DNA of 44,987 nt from Blautia sp. MSJ-9. Its GTDB lineage: Bacteria > Bacillota > Clostridia > Lachnospirales > Lachnospiraceae. Position numbers and translations under genes: made by a program. The stretch is taken from contig NZ_JAHLQG010000022.1 of NCBI RefSeq assembly GCF_018919065.1, positions 1 through 44,987 on the forward strand, read 5' to 3'. Shown one piece after another: positions 15,491 through 23,343 of the stretch. The notes below the pieces were generated by a model. It did not search any database. It was not told the origin of the DNA and saw only the letters and a list, made by a program, of their open reading frames with translations. Each line of letters opens with the position of its first letter. The first letter of the stretch is position 1.

Positions 15491-15546
15491 ATTACCCTGA
15501 AAATTAATGGACAGGTCCGGTGTGACCGGGCAGTGAGGAGGAAATT

Positions 15547-16917
15547 ATGGCAGATAGTAAACAGGTAATCAAAGATCTTGACAGAGTGATCAGACTCATC
15601 GAAACAGACACAAAGGACATCCCGGCAGAAGAGAAAAAAGCAATGGTAAAAGAAACACTGGATCATTTCGACAACTATGTAAGCCCGGGCTGGTTAAAAT
15701 ATCGTAAATCTGTATCTTCCGACTCTGAAGGCGGAGCAGTTCTGGAATGGCAGGATGAAGGCGCATACTGCTACGGACTGAATGGAGAGAAATTTATCGA
15801 CTGCCTCGGCGGTTTTGGTATTTACACATGCGGACATCGTAACAAAGAAATCCTGGATGTAGTAAAAGCACAGCTTGATCATCAGGCACTTCATTCTCAG
15901 GAACTTCTGGATCCGCTTCGTGGATATCTGGCAAAAGCAATGGCAGATATCACACCAGGTGACCTGCAGTATTGCTTCTTTACAAACGGTGGTGCAGAGG
16001 CAGTAGAAATGGCACTGAAACTTGCACGTATTGCAACAGGCGGACGCTGGTATATTTCTACAGTAGGTGCTTTCCACGGCAAATCAATGGGTGCCATCTC
16101 CATGGGTGGTAAATCCACTTACCGTGTTCCATACACACCAATGGTACAGCAGGTACAGCATGTAGAATACGGAAATGCAGAAGATATGCGTAAAGCAATC
16201 CGCAACCTGACAGCAGTCGGTGAGAAAGTTGCAGCAGTCATCCTTGAGCCAATCCAGGGTGAAGCCGGAGTCATTGTTCCACCTAAGGGATACTTAAAAG
16301 AAGTCAGAGAAATCTGCGATGAATACGGCGTAGCATTGATTTTCGATGAAATCCAGACAGGTATGGGACGTACAGGTACAATGTGGAGATGCGAAGCAGA
16401 AGGCGTTACACCGGATATCATGACATATGGTAAAGCATTCGGCGGTGGTATTCTTCCTATTACAGGTATCATCTGTAAACCATCCATGTGGGTAGATCAG
16501 CTTGTTGAAAACCCATGGCTTCTTGGTTCTCCTACATTTGGTGGAAACCCGTTATGTTGCGCTGCAGCCATCGCTACTATTAAATACATGCTGGAAAACG
16601 ATATCCCAGGTGTCTGCAAAGCAAAAGGTGAAGTACTGAAAGCTGGTCTTGAAAAACTGGCAGCTAAATATCCGGAGATCATTCAGGAAGTTCGTGGTAC
16701 AGGTCTGATGCTTGCTGTTGAATTCCATACATGCGAACTTGGATATGAAACTTCTAAAGGATTATTTGCAAGACGTGTCATGACAGCCGGAACTCTGGTT
16801 AACGCAAAGACTATCCGTTTCGAGCCGACAGCAGTCATTTCCGAACAGGATATCAAAGACGTAATCTCCAGATTCGATGAAGCACTTGCAGATGTAAAAG
16901 CAGGATTAACAAAATAG
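15547..16917 (+). CDS. patA: Putrescine aminotransferase-like class III aminotransferase (PatA/YgjG type)
   Basis: A 456-residue PLP enzyme with extended similarity to E. coli PatA, including VSPGWLKYRKSV, FIDCLGGFGI, LHSQELLDPLR, GAFHGKSMGA, AAVILEPIQGE and VNAKTIRFEP. The PLP lysine is K296 (TYGKAFGGG) and D267 in IFDEIQTGMGRTG contacts the pyridine ring. The expected reaction is putrescine plus 2-oxoglutarate to 4-aminobutanal plus glutamate; cadaverine or related diamines are possible. The aldehyde dehydrogenase next door would take the product to GABA. GAGGAGG precedes the ATG. A leader terminator suggests attenuation control. Confidence 0.88.
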   Translation: MADSKQVIKDLDRVIRLIETDTKDIPAEEKKAMVKETLDHFDNYVSPGWLKYRKSVSSDSEGGAVLEWQDEGAYCYGLNGEKFIDCLGGFGIYTCGHRNKEILDVVKAQLDHQALHSQELLDPLRGYLAKAMADITPGDLQYCFFTNGGAEAVEMALKLARIATGGRWYISTVGAFHGKSMGAISMGGKSTYRVPYTPMVQQVQHVEYGNAEDMRKAIRNLTAVGEKVAAVILEPIQGEAGVIVPPKGYLKEVREICDEYGVALIFDEIQTGMGRTGTMWRCEAEGVTPDIMTYGKAFGGGILPITGIICKPSMWVDQLVENPWLLGSPTFGGNPLCCAAAIATIKYMLENDIPGVCKAKGEVLKAGLEKLAAKYPEIIQEVRGTGLMLAVEFHTCELGYETSKGLFARRVMTAGTLVNAKTIRFEPTAVISEQDIKDVISRFDEALADVKAGLTK

Positions 16918-16967
16918 TTATAAAAAATATTCAAGTTAAATAAAGATATAAGATCATGATTGTGAGC

Positions 16968-17012
16968 AAAGGGGCACATATTCCGTCAGATGGCGGAATA
17001 GTACCCTTTTTG
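16968..17012 (+). terminator. Terminator between the aminotransferase and aldehyde dehydrogenase genes
   Basis: AAAGGGG...TATTCCG pairs with CGGAATA...CCCTTTTT, ending in a T run. It would reduce but need not abolish readthrough into the aldehyde dehydrogenase gene. Confidence 0.7.
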
Positions 17013-17063
17013 CATTGTCAGGGAAAATTTGTAACAGGACTTTGATCAATAAGAAAGGAAAAA

Positions 17064-18551
17064 ATGCGTATGGAAATAAAGAAATTATACATTGACGGTG
17101 AATGGGTAACAGGAAGCGAAGGAAAAACATTTCAGTCTACAAACCCGGCAACAGGTGAAGTACTTGCAGAAATCGCAGAAGCTTCCATTGAGGATGCGAG
17201 ACGTGCCATCGCAGCTGCCAGAAAATCTTTCTATGAAACAAGAGAATGGAGAGATATGGACTCGCAGGCAAGAGGCGATATCATTCTTAAGATCGCAGAC
17301 AAACTGGAAGAACGCAGCGAAGAGTTTGCACGTCTGGACTGTCTGGATATGGGAAAACCTTACAGAGAAGCGCAGGCAGATGTGGATGATGCAGTACATT
17401 GCTTCAGATATTATGCAAGTCTGATCAAGACACCACATGGCGGATGCTATGATGTCAATTACGGTTTTGGAGAAATGCACAGCTATACAGTTCATGAACC
17501 GGTAGGTGTATGCGCAGAGATCACTCCATGGAACTATCCGCTTCTTATGGGAGTATGGAAACTGGCACCATCCATTGCAGCAGGAAACAGTGTAGTATTT
17601 AAACCAGCTTCTGTATGCGTACTGTCCTGTATCAAACTGTTTGAGATTTTTGAGGAATGCGGACTGCCGAAAGGTGTTGCAAATCTGGTTATGGGACCTG
17701 GTGGAACCATCGGAAATGAACTTGCAGGAAGTAAAGATGTGGATATGGTAACCTTTACAGGAAGTACAGAAGTTGGACAGAGTATCATGCGTCAGGCAGC
17801 AGTGAATGTAAAGAAAGTAGGTCTGGAACTTGGCGGAAAATCCCCGAATGTGATCTTTGCAGATGCAGATCTGGATGGAGCTGTAGAGTGGGCAATGATC
17901 GGAATCTTTTTAAATCAGGGTGAAATCTGTTCCGCAGGAAGCAGAATTATCATAGAAGAAAGCATTAAAGACGAGTTTATCAAGAGACTTGTAAAGAAAG
18001 CCAATGCCATCACGATCGGAAATCCGATGGATAATCCGGATATGGGAGCTATGGTTTCTAAGAGCCACATGGAGAAAGTACTGGCGTGTATTGAAAAAGG
18101 AAAAGAAGAAGGTGCTAAATTAGTATGTGGAGGCGAACGTTACACTGAGGGTGAATGCGCAAAAGGATACTTTATCCGCCCGACTGTTTTTGACGAATGC
18201 ACAGACGACATGACGATCGTAAAAGAGGAAATCTTTGGACCAGTTGTGACCGTGCAGACATTTAAAACAGAGCAGGAAGCTATTGATATGGCAAACAACA
18301 CTCCTTATGGACTTGCAGGTGCAGTCTTTACTTCTGATATTTCCAGAGCCATGCATGTGATCAAAGAAATCCGTGCCGGAATCACCTGGATCAACTGCTA
18401 CAATCCAACCTTTAACGAAGCACCGTGGGGCGGTTACAAGATGAGCGGTATCGGAAGAGAACTGGGTGTTCACGGACTGGAAGAGTATCAGGAGATTAAG
18501 CAGATCAATATTAATATGAAACCTGGAACTGTAGGATGGTATGAACATTAA
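17064..18551 (+). CDS. NAD(P)-dependent aldehyde dehydrogenase, probably for 4-aminobutanal/betaine-type aldehydes
   Basis: A 495-residue ALDH with all key elements: N157 in TPWNYP, the nucleotide-binding GSTEVG, catalytic E255 in LELGGKSP, nucleophile C289 in GEICSAGSR, and EEIFGPV. It is close in pattern to betaine-aldehyde and aminoaldehyde dehydrogenases. Next to PatA it most likely oxidises 4-aminobutanal to GABA, which is inference from context. GAAAGGA lies 5 bases before the first ATG. Confidence 0.9.
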   Translation: MRMEIKKLYIDGEWVTGSEGKTFQSTNPATGEVLAEIAEASIEDARRAIAAARKSFYETREWRDMDSQARGDIILKIADKLEERSEEFARLDCLDMGKPYREAQADVDDAVHCFRYYASLIKTPHGGCYDVNYGFGEMHSYTVHEPVGVCAEITPWNYPLLMGVWKLAPSIAAGNSVVFKPASVCVLSCIKLFEIFEECGLPKGVANLVMGPGGTIGNELAGSKDVDMVTFTGSTEVGQSIMRQAAVNVKKVGLELGGKSPNVIFADADLDGAVEWAMIGIFLNQGEICSAGSRIIIEESIKDEFIKRLVKKANAITIGNPMDNPDMGAMVSKSHMEKVLACIEKGKEEGAKLVCGGERYTEGECAKGYFIRPTVFDECTDDMTIVKEEIFGPVVTVQTFKTEQEAIDMANNTPYGLAGAVFTSDISRAMHVIKEIRAGITWINCYNPTFNEAPWGGYKMSGIGRELGVHGLEEYQEIKQININMKPGTVGWYEH

Positions 18552-18611
18552 GCGTTATTTGAGAGATGAGTGTTTTTTCAAAATCATTTGCTTTGTTGCG
18601 GAATCCATACC

Positions 18612-18628
18612 TCAATAATAATTATTGA
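18612..18628. promoter_or_regulatory. 17-bp AT-rich palindrome upstream of the antiporter gene
   Basis: TCAATAAT-A-ATTATTGA is a perfect 8-1-8 palindrome followed by a short T run. It may be a weak terminator for the aldehyde dehydrogenase gene or an operator; sequence alone does not decide. Confidence 0.4.
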
Positions 18629-18696
18629 TTTTCGAAATTAAAGCAGTGGATTTACCTGATCTGATTAAAATTCGTATGAAAAAGGAGGCCTGATAT

Positions 18697-20055
18697 ATGC
18701 ATCTGAATTTAGGACTTGTGGCAATTATTATTACGCTTCTGATCATTGTAGGAGCGGTAGTTACCAGACGCTGCGTGGAATTTATGATCGCAGGATCCAT
18801 GGTAGCAGCAGTTTTTCTCTATGGAAAAGGATTTCTGGCAGGATGGAGCCAGTCACTTCAGGATATGCTGGCAGAGAACGTGTGGGTTATGCTGGTGTGC
18901 CTGCTGTTTGGCGGTCTGATCAGTCTGCTTACAGATTCAAAAGGAAGCTTCGGCTTTTCCAAATACATTTCCAAAGTCTGCAATACAGAAAGAAAAACAC
19001 TGTTGACTACATTTATCATGGGAATTCTGATCTTCGTGGATGATTACCTGAATGTACTGTCAATCGGTACATGTATGAAAAAAATCAGTGACAAGCAGAA
19101 ACTTCCGAGAGAAACACTTGCATATCTTCTGGACTCCACAGGAGCACCAGTGTGCGTTTTGCTTCCTTTTTCTACATGGGCAGTTTTCTATGCCAGCCTG
19201 TTTTATGAACAGGACAGTGTCAAAGCTCTGGGAGTAACAAGTGCTATGGGGGCTTACCTGAAAGCGATCCCGTTCCTGTTTTATCCGATCATTACACTGG
19301 TCATTGTATTCCTGTTTGTTATGGGATGGATGCCGAAGATCGGACCTATGAAAAAGGCATATCAGAGAGTAGAAGAGACTGGAATGGTTTATTCAGAGTC
19401 CAGCAGAAAGTACAACCATGAGAATCCAGAGCTGGATGACGACGGAAATATCTGGAATTTCCTGATCCCAATGGGTGTTCTGGTTGCAGTTGCAGTTGTT
19501 TCCGGTGATATTTTAAGCGCCGTGATCCTGGCATTAATTGTCTGCTTTGCAATTTATGTTCCAAGAAAAATCCTTACAGTAGATGCTTTCCTGAACAGTA
19601 TGATCCGTGGATTTGGTGATATGCTTCCAACACTGACCATGCTTTTGGTTACTTTTGTTTTAAAAGACCTTTCCGGAAAAATGGGAATGACAGAGTACAT
19701 CATTCAGCTTGCAGAGCCATTCCTTTTTGCAGCAGTATTTCCGGCTATGGTATTTATCCTTGGTGCTGTTCTTGCATTCACCACAGGTTCTGACTGGGGA
19801 ATGAGCTCCATTATCACACCAATCGTATTTCCACTTGGAGCAGCTCTTGGAGCAAACCCGGTTCTGATCATGGCTGCCGTTATTTCAGGAGGAACATTCG
19901 GAAGCCATGCATGCTTTTATTCAGATGCAACTCTGCTTGCAGCACAGTCTGCCGGAGTAGACAGTATGGAACATGCCTTGACACAGATTCCTTATGTGAT
20001 CATTGCCAGTGTATTGTCCGTTCTTTGTTTCGGTGTGGTTGGATTTGTGCTATAA
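18697..20055 (+). CDS. NhaC-type antiporter, likely amine or amino-acid linked
   Basis: A 452-residue polytopic membrane protein with about 11-12 hydrophobic helices. It carries NhaC-family blocks: IFVDDYLNVLSIG, DSTGAPVCVLLPFSTWAVFY, and the long conserved run AFTTGSDWGMSSIITPIVFPLG ... GGTFGSHACFYSDATLLAAQSAG. NhaC relatives include Na+/H+ antiporters and metabolite/ion exchangers. Its place behind aminotransferase and ALDH genes suggests exchange of a diamine or its product, which is inference. AAAGGAGG precedes the ATG. Confidence 0.88.
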   Translation: MHLNLGLVAIIITLLIIVGAVVTRRCVEFMIAGSMVAAVFLYGKGFLAGWSQSLQDMLAENVWVMLVCLLFGGLISLLTDSKGSFGFSKYISKVCNTERKTLLTTFIMGILIFVDDYLNVLSIGTCMKKISDKQKLPRETLAYLLDSTGAPVCVLLPFSTWAVFYASLFYEQDSVKALGVTSAMGAYLKAIPFLFYPIITLVIVFLFVMGWMPKIGPMKKAYQRVEETGMVYSESSRKYNHENPELDDDGNIWNFLIPMGVLVAVAVVSGDILSAVILALIVCFAIYVPRKILTVDAFLNSMIRGFGDMLPTLTMLLVTFVLKDLSGKMGMTEYIIQLAEPFLFAAVFPAMVFILGAVLAFTTGSDWGMSSIITPIVFPLGAALGANPVLIMAAVISGGTFGSHACFYSDATLLAAQSAGVDSMEHALTQIPYVIIASVLSVLCFGVVGFVL

Positions 20056-20175
20056 TTGTAGCTGAGATGTTAGAGTCAAAAGTCTTCGAATACAGTTTCG
20101 AATGATTTTTGAACTTTGTGATACAGATATTGTAAATGAACATTGTTGACGGTAAAAAGAGCAGGAGGGTATTGG

Positions 20176-20784
20176 ATGGATCATTTTGTGGTTACTATTA
20201 CAAGACAGTTCGGAAGCCTTGGGCGTCCGATCGCGAGACAGATGAGTGAGATCCTGGGAATAGATTATTATGACAGAGATATTGTGGATCAGGCTGCAAA
20301 GAAGCTGAAACTTCCAATCTCAGTAGTAGATCAGGAAGAAGAAAAGGCAGTAAAACAGGCAGTGAATCCTTTTTCCAGAATGATATTTCCCCTTGGAAAA
20401 GGAACCAGCAATACACAGGACAAAATCTTCGATACACAGAAAAATATCATACAGTTTCTTTCAGAAAAGAATAACTGCATTATCGTAGGCCGCTGCTCAG
20501 ATTTCATTCTGAGTGATGTGAAGAACAGTCTTCATATTTATATTTATGCATCTTACGAAGCAAGACTTGAACATTGCATCAAAGACCTGGGACTGGAAGA
20601 ACAGGAAGCCCGCAGGATGATCAAGTCCGTAGATGAGGCTCGAAATTCCTATCATATGCAGTATGCAGGATATCTCCCAGATGATAAACGCTATAAAGAT
20701 ATTCTCATTGACAGTAGCTTTTTCGGGGTAAAAGGAACAGCGGAATTTCTTGCAGAAGCTGTAAAGAAAAAATTTTATGATTGA
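20176..20784 (+). CDS. Cytidylate kinase-like family protein
   Basis: A 202-residue P-loop protein of the cytidylate kinase-like family: VTITRQFGSLGRPIARQMSEIL (P-loop variant), DYYDRDIVDQAAKKL, NCIIVGRCSDFIL, and a C-terminal RYKDILIDSSFFG. These proteins are common in Firmicutes, and the substrate is not established. It is not the essential Cmk. The ATG at 20176 follows AGGAGGG at 7 bases; the longer frame upstream has no such site. It lies 120 bp after the antiporter gene and may share its transcript. Confidence 0.85.
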   Translation: MDHFVVTITRQFGSLGRPIARQMSEILGIDYYDRDIVDQAAKKLKLPISVVDQEEEKAVKQAVNPFSRMIFPLGKGTSNTQDKIFDTQKNIIQFLSEKNNCIIVGRCSDFILSDVKNSLHIYIYASYEARLEHCIKDLGLEEQEARRMIKSVDEARNSYHMQYAGYLPDDKRYKDILIDSSFFGVKGTAEFLAEAVKKKFYD

Positions 20785-20789
20785 ATAAG

Positions 20790-20834
20790 AATTCCTGACC
20801 ATAGGTATTATTATCTTGTGGTTGGGAATTTTGG
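20790..20834 (+). terminator. Intrinsic terminator after the cytidylate kinase-like gene
   Basis: A 12-bp stem with two wobble pairs (AATTCCTGACCA at 20790-20801 with TGGTTGGGAATT at 20819-20830) is followed by TT. It lies just after the stop codon. Confidence 0.65.
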
Positions 20835-20987
20835 CGTTAAAGTACCTGAAAAATTCTGCGGGCAGATATGCAGACGGTATTGATTTCCTGTAAGAAATTG
20901 GATATAATAGGTACAGAAATAAAAAGAAGACAAAATCATAGATACACAGCTATGAAGATGGGCTCAACAAGGAGGAAAAGTCTTACA

Positions 20988-22145
20988 ATGAAAATCGGAA
21001 ATGATATTTATTATGTAGGTGTAAATGATCATCAGGTAGACCTGTTTGAGGGACAGTATGTGGTGCCGAATGGTATGTCATACAATTCATATGTGATCAT
21101 GGATGAGAAGATTGCAGTTATGGATACTGTAGATGCCAACTTCAAAGCCGAATGGCTTGCAAACGTAGCTAAAGTTCTCAACGGTGCAAAACCGGATTAT
21201 CTGGTAGTACAGCATATGGAGCCGGATCATGCCGCAAATATCGAGAACTTCATGAAAGCATATCCTGACACAACCGTAGTTGCAAATACCAAGACCTTCA
21301 CTATGATGGGAAATTTCTTCAGAAACCTGAATCTGGACGGAAAGAAGCTGGTGGTTGCAAACGGTGACAGCCTGACACTTGGAAAACATATGCTGACTTT
21401 CGTATTTGCACCAATGGTTCACTGGCCGGAGGTTATGGTTACTTATGACAGTACTGATAAGGTTCTGTTCTCAGCAGACGGTTTCGGTAAATTCGGAGCA
21501 CTTGATGTAGAAGAAGACTGGGACTGCGAAGCACGCCGTTACTATATCGGAATTGTTGGAAAATATGGTGCACAGGTTCAGAAGCTCCTGAAAGCTGCCG
21601 AAACTCTGGATATCCAGACAATCTGTCCGCTTCATGGACCGATCCTCACAGAGAACCTGGGACATTACCTTGAGAAATATGATATCTGGTCCTCCTACAA
21701 AGTAGAGAGCGAAGGTGTTGTGATTGCCTATACATCTGTTTATGGAAACACAAAGAAAGCAGTAGAACTTCTGGCACAGAAACTGGAAGAAAAAGGATGC
21801 CCGAAAGTAACTGTATTTGACCTTGCAAGAGATGACATGGCAGAAGCAGTAGAAGATGCTTTCCGTTACGGCAAACTGGTACTTGCCACAATTACATACA
21901 ACGGAGATATTTTCCCATTTATGCGTACTTACATTGAGAATCTTACAGAACGCAGCTACCAGAACCGTACCATCGGTCTCATCGAAAACGGAAGCTGGGC
22001 ACCTGCTGCGGCAAGAATCATGCAGGGAATGTTCGAAAAGAGCAAAAACATTACATGGCTTGAAAATAATGTAAAGATCACTTCTTCCTTAAGCGAAGCA
22101 AACGAAGCAGAGATTGAGGCTATGGCAGAGGAACTCTGCAAATAA
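20988..22145 (+). CDS. fprA: FprA-type flavodiiron protein
   Basis: A 385-residue protein. Residues ~1-245 are a metallo-beta-lactamase-like diiron domain with H76-x-E78-x-D80-H81 (QHMEPDHAAN), the His of APMVHWPEV, the Asp of FSADGFG and the His of CPLHGPIL. Residues ~250-385 are a flavodoxin domain (YTSVYGNTKKAVELL, ATITYNGDIFPFM). Flavodiiron proteins reduce O2 to water or NO to N2O and protect anaerobes. No rubredoxin domain is attached, so an external donor is needed. AAGGAGG precedes the ATG at 20988. Confidence 0.95.
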   Translation: MKIGNDIYYVGVNDHQVDLFEGQYVVPNGMSYNSYVIMDEKIAVMDTVDANFKAEWLANVAKVLNGAKPDYLVVQHMEPDHAANIENFMKAYPDTTVVANTKTFTMMGNFFRNLNLDGKKLVVANGDSLTLGKHMLTFVFAPMVHWPEVMVTYDSTDKVLFSADGFGKFGALDVEEDWDCEARRYYIGIVGKYGAQVQKLLKAAETLDIQTICPLHGPILTENLGHYLEKYDIWSSYKVESEGVVIAYTSVYGNTKKAVELLAQKLEEKGCPKVTVFDLARDDMAEAVEDAFRYGKLVLATITYNGDIFPFMRTYIENLTERSYQNRTIGLIENGSWAPAAARIMQGMFEKSKNITWLENNVKITSSLSEANEAEIEAMAEELCK

Positions 22146-22279
22146 TTTTCAGGTAAGTTTTTTCATGAATTTTCTCTTTTATTATTTTATCCCAAAAGGA
22201 CATTCTAAAGAAGAATTATTATCTGATACAGAATTTATTTAAAAACAAACTGCTCCATAGACAGCAGAAAAACTTTTTT

Positions 22280-22347
22280 AACCTCCACGGGATTTCCGCG
22301 GAGGTATTTTTTTGTAAAACGAAGACCCTGCGATATACCGGGTCTTA
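22280..22347 (+). terminator. Two consecutive hairpins after fprA
   Basis: ACCTCC...GGAGGT followed by a seven-T run (22281-22313) is a clear intrinsic terminator. A second stem, AAGACCC/GGGTCTT (22322-22347), follows. The region 22146-22470 otherwise holds nothing I can identify. Confidence 0.75.
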
Positions 22348-22470
22348 TAGTGTTTTCTTATATTTTCCCGCGGAAACTCAATGTATAATATAAACCGCAT
22401 GCTGCCGGCAAAGATTTTGAGAATCTCATAAAATGAAGGCTATATTTTTTCTTGAAAAATCAAATAATAG

Positions 22471-22512
22471 TTGCGAATAATCAGATTTTACTATATAATT
22501 GACTATAGTCAA
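22471..22512 (+). promoter_or_regulatory. tetR promoter with 14-bp perfect palindrome
   Basis: TTGCGA (22471-22476), a 17-bp spacer and TATAAT (22494-22499) lie just before and overlap the perfect palindrome TTGACTATAGTCAA (22499-22512). The palindrome covers the expected start site, as expected for autorepression by the TetR-type protein. Confidence 0.7.
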
Positions 22513-22543
22513 AAGTGCAAACAATATTATGATTGGAGAAAAA

Positions 22544-23239
22544 ATGCCAAAAGGATTACAGCATAAAGGAATTGTCAGAAGAAACAAAATGCTATATGCA
22601 GCAGTACAGCTTTTTTTAAAGAATGGATATGAAAAAACCACAACAGCTTCGATTGCAAGAGCAGCAGGAATGGCACCATCATCCTTTTTTGCGGCGTTTG
22701 AGAATAAGGAGGCGTTATTACTGACATTGGTAAAAACCATGTTTAGTAGCCAGTTTGAAAATACAGGGGCTATATTGGGGGAGAATGCCGACCCATTACT
22801 TATTTATGGGGTCGAAACATCCCTGCAGATGTATATAGCAGAAATGTCAGAGCCGCTGCGTGAATTATACGTGGTAGGGTATACGCTTCCCACTACATCG
22901 GAATACATTTATCTTAGTACGGCAAAGAAACTGCAGTTTATTTTTGCAGAATATATGGGAACCGCGGAGCTGAAAGATTATTATGAAATGGACATTGCCT
23001 CGGCAGGAATTACCAGGGGATTTATGGCAAAAAAGTGTGATATGTATTTTACCATGGAAGATAAATTAAGAAGATTTCTCAAATGCTGTTTCACCTTGTA
23101 CAAGGTGCCTGAAGAAAAACAGGAGAAAATTATAGAACAGGTTTTAAAGTTAGATTTAAAATCTATGGCCGAAAAAATTATTGCTGATACAGTGAGAAAA
23201 GCAGAAGAAGGATTTGAGTCAGTGCTGAATGATATATAA
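22544..23239 (+). CDS. TetR/AcrR family transcriptional regulator
   Basis: A 231-residue protein. The N-terminal helix-turn-helix covers residues ~14-60 (MLYAAVQLFLKNGYEKTTTASIARAAGMAPSSFFAAFENKEALL), followed by an all-helical ligand domain typical of TetR regulators. The ATG at 22544 has GGAG 5 bases before it. The upstream palindrome is the likely autoregulatory operator. The gene lies 104 bp upstream of the large secreted protein and may regulate it, but the same palindrome is not repeated in that gap. Confidence 0.9.
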   Translation: MPKGLQHKGIVRRNKMLYAAVQLFLKNGYEKTTTASIARAAGMAPSSFFAAFENKEALLLTLVKTMFSSQFENTGAILGENADPLLIYGVETSLQMYIAEMSEPLRELYVVGYTLPTTSEYIYLSTAKKLQFIFAEYMGTAELKDYYEMDIASAGITRGFMAKKCDMYFTMEDKLRRFLKCCFTLYKVPEEKQEKIIEQVLKLDLKSMAEKIIADTVRKAEEGFESVLNDI

Positions 23240-23254
23240 GTAACATTGTATTGT

Positions 23255-23272
23255 CTTCGGCTTAAGCCAAAG
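23255..23272. promoter_or_regulatory. Palindrome between tetR and the large secreted protein
   Basis: CTTCGGCTTAAGCCAAAG has a perfect 10-bp core (GGCTTAAGCC) and one mismatched pair outside it. It could be an operator or a weak hairpin; it lacks a T run. Confidence 0.35.
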
Positions 23273-23343
23273 CAGTTGTTTCATAGGAAACCAGAAAAAC
23301 ATGAGGAACAATTAAAAAGCAGGAATATGGAGGGAGAAACAAG

